12,114 nt of DNA from Susulua sp964536195 (lineage in GTDB: Bacteria; Omnitrophota; Gorgyraeia; Duberdicusellales; 4484-171): positions 1-12,114 of the forward strand of contig CAZHVO010000028.1 in the NCBI GenBank assembly GCA_964536195.1. The letters are read 5' to 3'. Below, piece by piece: positions 1 to 4,481 of the stretch. The notes under the pieces are model-generated. The model was not told where the DNA came from, did no database searches, and saw only the letters and a program-made list of their open reading frames with translations. The position numbers and the translations under genes were made by a program. Numbering within the stretch: the stretch's first letter is position 1; the number at the start of each line of letters is the position of its first letter.

Positions 1-420
1 ATCGAGAATCGGCAGTTCCACTTCAATAGAGTGTTCTAAGCTATGAGCTAGGGTATCCTCGTCTATGTTTTTCCCTTTGTCTAGAATAGCTGTAGCTAAC
101 TCTTGATCAATCTTAATTTGTTTTTGGAGAATTTTCCAAGAGTCGCCTCGCCAAAGACTAAATTTTGATCCTTGGCCAGTATGGTTTGGTCCTAAGATAA
201 TTAGCTTCTTCTTAGGTAAAACTTTACTTACCGTGTTTACAGCTACCCGACCAGAATAAACATAACCGGCATGAGGCAGAACTATTCCCCGGGCTGATAT
301 TTTTCCGGAACGTCCCCGCAGGGGAAAAGACCCTTGGGGGCTAAAATCCTCAATCATTACCTTCAAGTCTGAAGGGTTATCAGGATAAAATTGTCCGCTT
401 ACAATTGGAATTCTTTCCAT
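1..420 (-). CDS. MEMO family protein (AmmeMemoRadiSam system protein B), partial
   Basis: This is the N-terminal 140 codons of a gene that runs off the left edge, translated by me from the minus strand. It begins MERIPIVSGQFYPDNPSDL, which matches the usual MEMO opening (PAVAGQFYP). It continues with LPHAGYVYSG near residues 60-69, LGPNHTG near 85-91, and HSIEVELPIL near the cut end. These are the conserved blocks of the MEMO1/AmmeMemoRadiSam B family, which is related to class III extradiol dioxygenases; the His residues of PHAGY, PNHTG and EHSIE correspond to the metal-site region. The biochemical role in bacteria is not settled; the gene often sits with AMMECR1-domain and radical SAM genes, which could lie outside the window. 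The start at 420 is fixed by family length. There is no Shine-Dalgarno, and a good promoter lies directly in front, so it is probably translated from a leaderless mRNA. Confidence 0.93.
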   Translation of the reverse strand, partial: MERIPIVSGQFYPDNPSDLKVMIEDFSPQGSFPLRGRSGKISARGIVLPHAGYVYSGRVAVNTVSKVLPKKKLIILGPNHTGQGSKFSLWRGDSWKILQKQIKIDQELATAILDKGKNIDEDTLAHSLEHSIEVELPILD

Positions 421-428
421 TTCCAATT

Positions 429-457
429 AGAATAGCAATTCTTAAGGAGTCTGTCAA
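429..457 (-). promoter_or_regulatory. Sigma70-type promoter of the MEMO gene, leaderless
   Basis: On the minus strand a perfect -35 TTGACA (452-457) is followed after exactly 17 nt by a -10 TATTCT (429-434). Only 8 nt separate the -10 box from the ATG at 420, so the expected transcription start falls on or within about 2 nt of the start codon. The only SD-like bases (CTCCTT strand context near 445) lie inside the promoter spacer and would not be transcribed. Confidence 0.6.
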
Positions 458-533
458 CCCTGTTAAAGAAGATTTGTAGTATACTGAAAATTATCTAAAA
501 AGCACCTTCTTTAATATCTTTCCTGAGCGGGCA

Positions 534-549
534 ATGAAAACGCTTTATT
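534..549 (+). promoter_or_regulatory. Possible LacI/cre-like operator
   Basis: The stretch TGAAAACGCTTTAT (535-548) has an A-rich half, a central CG and a T-rich half, as in operators of the LacI/GalR family. By eye it agrees with most positions of the Gram-positive cre consensus. It lies about 18 nt upstream of the proposed -35 of the secreted-protein gene. No regulator is encoded in the window, so this is only a resemblance. Confidence 0.2.
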
Positions 550-566
550 TCCTTTATTTCAAAGGA

Positions 567-596
567 TTGTTTCGACCTTTTATTATGTGTTATATT
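567..596 (+). promoter_or_regulatory. Probable promoter of the secreted protein gene
   Basis: TTGTTT (567-572) and TATATT (591-596) are separated by 18 nt, giving an expected transcript start near 603. This lies downstream of the upstream ATG at 587 and upstream of the ATG at 623, which favours 623 as the true start with a leader of about 20 nt. Both boxes deviate from consensus. Confidence 0.35.
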
Positions 597-622
597 TATA
601 TGGTAAACTGGGGGCGCTGAGA

Positions 623-1201
623 ATGAATCACAATAAAAATTCAAAATTTAGGATTTTATCGCGATTTCTGCCTGTTTTGATGGTTTTTGTCCTTCTGTGT
701 CAAGGGGTTTATGCCAATGCGGCAGGAGCTGATACTACTACGGATAGCTATAGCTATGATCCCGCACCGGCTCCTATTGGCCCGGTATTTATGGATGACA
801 CTCCTTCTGATTATGTTTGGGAAGGAGTTGACACTGGAGTTAACTACTTTGAACCGGCCTTTTCTGCCCCTAAAATTGAGATCATGCCTGTGCCTGAAAA
901 TTTTTGCCCTTCAGATTATGTGCCGGGTAAATTCGATCGGCTCCTTGGTGAAATAACTGTGCCTGACTATGTTGGCTATGAGCCGGTTGAATCTGGGTAT
1001 GATTTTGATAATATGGCTGAGCTTATGAAGCCAGATGATATGGCTGTGCCTCTAGATATTTATTATGGACCGAATAAATTCGGGGATATGTTTGATAATC
1101 TGACTGAGACTTTCCCTACTACACCTAAACATATACATTATGATCCCTATATATACACCCACACCAGTAGTGACCTTGGATATCCCCCCCCACACCAGTA
1201 G
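623..1201 (+). CDS. Secreted acidic Tyr/Pro/Asp-rich protein, unknown function
   Basis: I do not recognise this 192-residue protein. Residues 1-12 are basic (NKNSKFR), followed by a hydrophobic stretch (FLPVLMVFVLLC) and a likely signal peptidase site around ANAAGA (31-36), so it is exported. The mature part is strongly acidic and rich in Tyr, Pro and Asp. It carries a loose recurring DYV motif: PSDYV at 61-65, PSDYV at 96-100 and PDYV at 114-117. An in-frame ATG at 587 exists, but the start at 623 gives a normal signal peptide and lies after the predicted promoter; a weak purine stretch (GAGA) precedes it. The C-terminus (THTSSDLGYPPPHQ, 179-192) is encoded by a duplicated DNA segment and ends only because a run of eight C shifts the second copy out of frame. 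With seven C it would end HTSSDLGF at a TGA at 1215-1217. It is the only plus-strand gene here and converges on the TonB-like gene. Confidence 0.6.
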   Translation: MNHNKNSKFRILSRFLPVLMVFVLLCQGVYANAAGADTTTDSYSYDPAPAPIGPVFMDDTPSDYVWEGVDTGVNYFEPAFSAPKIEIMPVPENFCPSDYVPGKFDRLLGEITVPDYVGYEPVESGYDFDNMAELMKPDDMAVPLDIYYGPNKFGDMFDNLTETFPTTPKHIHYDPYIYTHTSSDLGYPPPHQ

Positions 1202-1212
1202 TGACCTTGGAT
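1158..1212. repeat. 24-bp direct repeat with C8 tract between copies
   Basis: A 24-bp segment starting CCCACACCAGTAGTGACC is present exactly twice, at 1158-1181 and 1189-1212, a period of 31 bp. Between and into the second copy runs a homopolymer of eight C (1184-1191), conspicuous in this AT-rich sequence. The copies overlap the 3' end of the secreted protein gene. A period of 31 puts the second copy out of frame, whereas 30 would give an in-frame ten-residue repeat. Confidence 0.9.
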
Positions 1213-1229
1213 TTTGAAATTACAATAAA

Positions 1230-1871
1230 TTAATTATTCTTGAAGTATATAGAAATATTAAATTGAAGACGGGTATATTGCTGCAGTTCTTGGGGAAATT
1301 CAGGAAAAGGGGCAGACTCCTGGATACTTTTTAGGGCGGTTTTTCTTAAATTCTTATTGTTTACTGACTGAGGGTCAAGATCAACTCCTCTTAAAGAGCC
1401 ATCGTTACCGATAAGGAAGCTTAACAGGACCTCGCCCTTTTTCTGGCTCTTGTAATTGTGATAGGCGCTGTCTCTGATTCTTTCCCGAATTAAGCGATAG
1501 TAACCCATATAAGCCGGGTTCTTTTCCAAGGCCTTATCGGCCTTTTCAGCGATCTTTTTAAAAACTATCTCTTTTACGTCTTTTTCAAAAATTTGCGGTT
1601 TTTGTATCGGTGAAAAATTATTGCTTTGTATTAATTTGCTCATAATATTTTCAACAAAAGGCAGAGGCTTTGACTCAGCCGAGTTAACCGAAGGTTTTTT
1701 ACTTATTTTCTCTATTCGCTGAGGAGATATTTCAATTTCCTTAGGCTTCTTACTCTTAACTACTTTTTCTTTCTTAGAGAAAACTTTGGCAATCTGCTGA
1801 GGTATTCCGGTAAAAATAGCAGTATGAAATAGAAAAGACAGGCATAAAGCTAAACCCCAATAATTCTTCAT
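1230..1871 (-). CDS. TonB-like energy transducer
   Basis: This 213-residue protein has the three-part layout of TonB. A single N-terminal membrane anchor (about 5-22) contains S-x3-H (S12, H16), the same spacing as the functional Ser/His pair in the TonB transmembrane helix. A Lys/Pro/Ser-rich periplasmic spacer covers about 30-95. A C-terminal TonB-type domain (about 121-213) includes YYRLIRERI, GEVLLSFLIGNDGSL, the AL/SI helix and the SAPFPEFP block before the last strand. TonB couples the ExbB/ExbD proton-driven motor to outer-membrane receptors. ExbB, ExbD and a TonB-dependent receptor are not in the window. The gene lies 39 nt downstream of the glycosidase at 1911 but has its own extended -10 box directly before the ATG, so it can be expressed independently of the sugar operon. 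Specific assignment to TonB, as opposed to another TonB-domain protein, is uncertain. Confidence 0.82.
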   Translation of the reverse strand: MKNYWGLALCLSFLFHTAIFTGIPQQIAKVFSKKEKVVKSKKPKEIEISPQRIEKISKKPSVNSAESKPLPFVENIMSKLIQSNNFSPIQKPQIFEKDVKEIVFKKIAEKADKALEKNPAYMGYYRLIRERIRDSAYHNYKSQKKGEVLLSFLIGNDGSLRGVDLDPQSVNNKNLRKTALKSIQESAPFPEFPQELQQYTRLQFNISIYFKNN

Positions 1872-1878
1872 CGCTACT

Positions 1879-1887
1879 ATTATATCA
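1879..1887 (-). promoter_or_regulatory. Extended -10 promoter of the TonB-like gene, leaderless
   Basis: On the minus strand the sequence TGATATAAT is a perfect TATAAT (1879-1884) with the TGn extension. Exactly 7 nt (1872-1878) separate it from the ATG at 1871, so transcription should begin at the A of the start codon. No convincing -35 is visible, which is usual for extended -10 promoters, and no Shine-Dalgarno could be transcribed. Confidence 0.6.
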
Positions 1888-1910
1888 AATTAAAAAAGTA
1901 TAGGGAAGGT

Positions 1911-3161
1911 TTATTTAAGTGAACCGAACTTCAAGGTAGCCAGATACTCAGCTAAAGCATGGTATGATTTCTTAGGAAGCCGCTTGTTTAAGCCGGCATC
2001 AATTTCTTCGGACAAGCTAACAATTCCGAACCACTCTTCATTCATGTTGAGGCCATCCGTAACTCTTATGTCGTAGAAGTAAGCGCCGTGAGACCACCCA
2101 GCTTCGCTATTATGAATAGTCCAGGCATCTTCATAGCTTTCATTGTGCTTCCACCACTCATCGCTCCATTCAAAGATAGCCCCGCCCAAGACGTTGCCAT
2201 TCTTTTTTCCGCTAAAAGCAGTATTTTTGTAAAGGTCTTTCCATTGCGATATGAGAAATTCACTTTGAACTTCCTGGTCCTCAAAATCCTTATGGGCATT
2301 GTAAGAATCACAGCCGAATTCTGATAGCAGAATTGGTTTATCAAATGAGTTTCGGATATTATTGAAGAGATTGCCGAATTTCTTGCCTCGGTAAATATTT
2401 ATAGCCAGGACGTCTATATTCTTACAGATGCCAGAAGCAACCTTAAGAAAGCCATCCTCACCATTGCCTAGGGCTATTGGACGAGAAGGGTCAATCTTTT
2501 TAATTTCTTTTGCTAAATCATTAACAAAGCGATAGTAAACTTCAGCCTTTTTTATCTGTTTTTGGCGGGGGTCCTTTGTTTTTTCTATTTCCTCAGAAGT
2601 CCAAAAACCAATGTTGCCAGAAAAGGTATAATTATTCTCATTACCGAGAACCCACAACAGAAGTCCTTTTTCGTCCTTTAAATTTTCGACTACTTCCAGA
2701 ATTCTCTTCTTAGTTTTATCTTTAAAAGCTTGATCAGTATAATTTGCCGGAGGGTAACTCTCCGATTCTAACCAATCGCTCATAAGAGTGTAAATACCAT
2801 ATTTCTCGTACATATCCTCGATAAACTCTTTTACTTTCTCAAGATCCTTTCCCGGTGAATATATTCTCACGCAATTTATCCCGGCTTCTTTCATTAGTTT
2901 ACCGTCAATGAGCCAGGGTTTATTAGGATCAGAAAAGAAGTCGTAAGTATAACCTTTACCTATTGGGGTTGGACTATAACCGACACCTTTTATCAAGAAG
3001 GGCTTTTTATCTACATAGAGTAAGTAGCCACCTTTTTTGGTAGGCTTTATTTCAACTTTGGCTAGTGAAACCGTCTCTCTAGAGGCTCTGGTGAAGGCGT
3101 TAGTAACTACCAGGCAAAATATAGTTCCCAAGATACAGAAAATTCCTATAGCTTTCTTCAT
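1911..3161 (-). CDS. Secreted clan GH-A glycoside hydrolase
   Basis: This 416-residue protein has an N-terminal signal peptide or anchor (KKAIGIFCILGTIFCLVVTNAFT) followed by a (beta/alpha)8-type glycosidase domain (about 45-410). Clan GH-A features are clear: FLIKGVGYSP at 55-64, GINCVRIYSP at 94-103, the acid/base motif WVLGNENN with Glu175, NIYRG at 255-259, and the nucleophile motif LLSEFGCD with Glu281. An aromatic block IFEWSDEWWK follows at 329-338. The closest families I can suggest are the GH2 TIM-barrel domain or GH72-like enzymes (the SEFGC and GGxxFEW pattern resembles GH72), but the substrate cannot be told. It shares this layout with the C-terminal half of the gene at 4482 and is probably a paralogue. 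It ends the sugar operon. A 110-nt gap separates it from the preceding gene, and the ATG at 3161 has no clear Shine-Dalgarno. Confidence 0.83.
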   Translation of the reverse strand: MKKAIGIFCILGTIFCLVVTNAFTRASRETVSLAKVEIKPTKKGGYLLYVDKKPFLIKGVGYSPTPIGKGYTYDFFSDPNKPWLIDGKLMKEAGINCVRIYSPGKDLEKVKEFIEDMYEKYGIYTLMSDWLESESYPPANYTDQAFKDKTKKRILEVVENLKDEKGLLLWVLGNENNYTFSGNIGFWTSEEIEKTKDPRQKQIKKAEVYYRFVNDLAKEIKKIDPSRPIALGNGEDGFLKVASGICKNIDVLAINIYRGKKFGNLFNNIRNSFDKPILLSEFGCDSYNAHKDFEDQEVQSEFLISQWKDLYKNTAFSGKKNGNVLGGAIFEWSDEWWKHNESYEDAWTIHNSEAGWSHGAYFYDIRVTDGLNMNEEWFGIVSLSEEIDAGLNKRLPKKSYHALAEYLATLKFGSLK

Positions 3162-3217
3162 AACTATTACGGGTTAATTTTTAATGGTGTAGAAAAGTAT
3201 TCACTTTCCTAACCACT

Positions 3218-3252
3218 GAAAATCGTTTCGAGATAACTTTAAAACGGTTTTC
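3218..3252. other. Imperfect hairpin in spacer between CBM-like and glycosidase genes
   Basis: The arms 3218-3228 (GAAAATCGTTT) and 3242-3252 (AAACGGTTTTC) are complementary over 11 positions with one exception, around a 13-nt loop. In minus-strand RNA, the direction of the operon, the exception is a C-A mismatch; in plus-strand RNA it is a U-G wobble. No U-run follows in the operon direction, so it is not a standard terminator. It could be an mRNA-stabilising or processing hairpin that lowers expression of the last gene, or a regulator site. Confidence 0.35.
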
Positions 3253-3271
3253 TTTGGGTTTGGTTGGAACC

Positions 3272-4450
3272 CTACTTCTCGTATTTGACCTCATCAAGGT
3301 AGAATACAATACCTTCGGGATCATTTACATCAATGCTTGTAGACCAACAAAAACCGCCAATTATATAAGAGAGATCTCTGCCTCTTAGGTCGATCTCGTA
3401 CTTTTTCCACTCTTTAGTCAATTGAACTTGGCTAATACTGGCACTATCAGAATCAAAGTATTCACCACTAGCAAGTCCACCCATCTTAAATTCACTTATT
3501 AGCTCTCCTCCTTTATCTCCTCTGGCCCAGAAGGTAAGCTTACTTGCTCCTTGTAAATCAAAACCAGCATTAGGTACGGTTCCCCAGTTATTTGCTGGGT
3601 TTTGCCAGAAGATTCCGGCCCAACGGGTCCCTGAAATATTCTTATACCCTACTCTAATGCAAGTATCACCGCTAAAAGGATAATTTTGCCAATTAGTATC
3701 TAGCTTTATATCTCTGGATGCAGTTGATGGCATAAAGCCGCTAGCAATATAGTGATTGTCTAAAGATGCACTATCAGCATAGACATAAAATGGAAAGTTT
3801 GTACTCTTGCTTTCTTTTTGCAATCCTTCTTCATTGATGTAGCGAATATCATCGAGGTAGATTGTTTGTTCTCCTTGGGACAGAGCAGTATCAAAAGCTA
3901 TTACTAATCCGCCATTAACGTAGGAAAGATCCTCACCGACTAGATTAACTGAGTATTCTTGCCACTCAGTAGTCAATCTTATTGGGCCGGTTTTAACCGT
4001 AAGGCTGTCGGGAAATGCTACCGGCTCGCCAGTAGTAGCGTTAGTAGTTATGCCACCAACTTTGACTTCTGATATAACCTCGCCGCCTGCAACACCTTTA
4101 GCCTGAAAAACTAATTTGTTAAATTCGCTTAAATCATAACCGCTTTTCCTTGTGCCCCAGTTATGTTGCGCAGATTGCCAGTAGATACCAGCCCACTTAT
4201 TTCCCTGGGAAGCTTTAGCGGTGTAGATTATCTTAATTGAAGTTGATCCGGTAGCTACCTCGTCAGTTGCTTGATCATTGAACTTTATGTCATTATGATC
4301 CCCCATAAAGCCACTAGGAATAAAATGGTTAAGTGGGGAGTTTTTATCGCAATAGATATAAAAATCCTTTTCCTGTTCCTGGCAAAAGCCACTTAAAGCT
4401 ATTGAGCAAATAAATACCCAACAAACCATAGTTAAAAGTACTTTTCGCAT
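3272..4450 (-). CDS. Secreted protein of two tandem beta-sandwich (carbohydrate-binding-like) repeats
   Basis: After a signal peptide (about 1-23, hydrophobic MVCWVFICSIALSGFC; the Phe before Cys argues against a lipobox), the protein consists of two homologous repeats, about residues 29-206 and 220-391. They share the order FYxYxD, NHxIxSGFM, a WAGIxWQ motif (86-92 and 277-283), NWGT (97-100 and 288-291), a FxAKGxxGGExISExKxGG-type strand block, a xTxEWxxYxxxLxGxDLSYxxGG block (about 160-181 and 345-366), and a final IxYLDDxxY or VFYLDEVKY strand. Alternating short strands ending in YLDE/DI(R)Y are typical of galactose-binding-like jelly rolls and carbohydrate-binding modules. No catalytic domain is visible, so it probably binds glycan or tethers a partner enzyme. 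The exact module family is not identified. It follows the TPR-glycosidase gene by 31 nt and has the strongest ribosome binding site of the window. Confidence 0.72.
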   Translation of the reverse strand: MRKVLLTMVCWVFICSIALSGFCQEQEKDFYIYCDKNSPLNHFIPSGFMGDHNDIKFNDQATDEVATGSTSIKIIYTAKASQGNKWAGIYWQSAQHNWGTRKSGYDLSEFNKLVFQAKGVAGGEVISEVKVGGITTNATTGEPVAFPDSLTVKTGPIRLTTEWQEYSVNLVGEDLSYVNGGLVIAFDTALSQGEQTIYLDDIRYINEEGLQKESKSTNFPFYVYADSASLDNHYIASGFMPSTASRDIKLDTNWQNYPFSGDTCIRVGYKNISGTRWAGIFWQNPANNWGTVPNAGFDLQGASKLTFWARGDKGGELISEFKMGGLASGEYFDSDSASISQVQLTKEWKKYEIDLRGRDLSYIIGGFCWSTSIDVNDPEGIVFYLDEVKYEK

Positions 4451-4455
4451 TTTTC

Positions 4456-4462
4456 CCTCCTT
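4456..4462 (-). promoter_or_regulatory. Perfect Shine-Dalgarno for the double-repeat protein
   Basis: On the minus strand AAGGAGG is followed by 5 nt and then the ATG at 4450. It is the only full consensus site seen in the window; the other genes have partial sites or none. It predicts that this protein is made in larger amounts than its operon partners, as expected for a secreted binding protein. Confidence 0.8.
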
Positions 4463-4481
4463 GATACGGTTAGTAATAGTT

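Noticed and set aside
313..325. Small hairpin TCCCC-GCA-GGGGA inside the MEMO gene
   Set aside because: It is only a 5-bp stem within a well-conserved coding region of normal length, so codon content explains it.
464..513. 8-bp inverted repeat TAAAGAAG / CTTCTTTA between the MEMO and secreted-protein genes
   Set aside because: The loop is 34 nt and the arms are short and A/T-rich; it is likely chance and is not followed by a U-run.
587..622. Upstream in-frame ATG as an alternative start of the secreted protein
   Set aside because: It lies before the predicted transcript start, lacks a ribosome binding site, and would place 12 extra residues ahead of a normal signal peptide.
2066..2344. Open frames in other phases inside the glycosidase, permease and hflC genes
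   Set aside because: They lie wholly within genes with clear family motifs, have no homology I recognise and no ribosome binding site; they are shadows of the real frame.
3256..3271. Short stem GGGTT / AACCC directly after the double-repeat gene
   Set aside because: The stem is only 5 bp with a 7-nt loop and no U-run; too weak to call a terminator.
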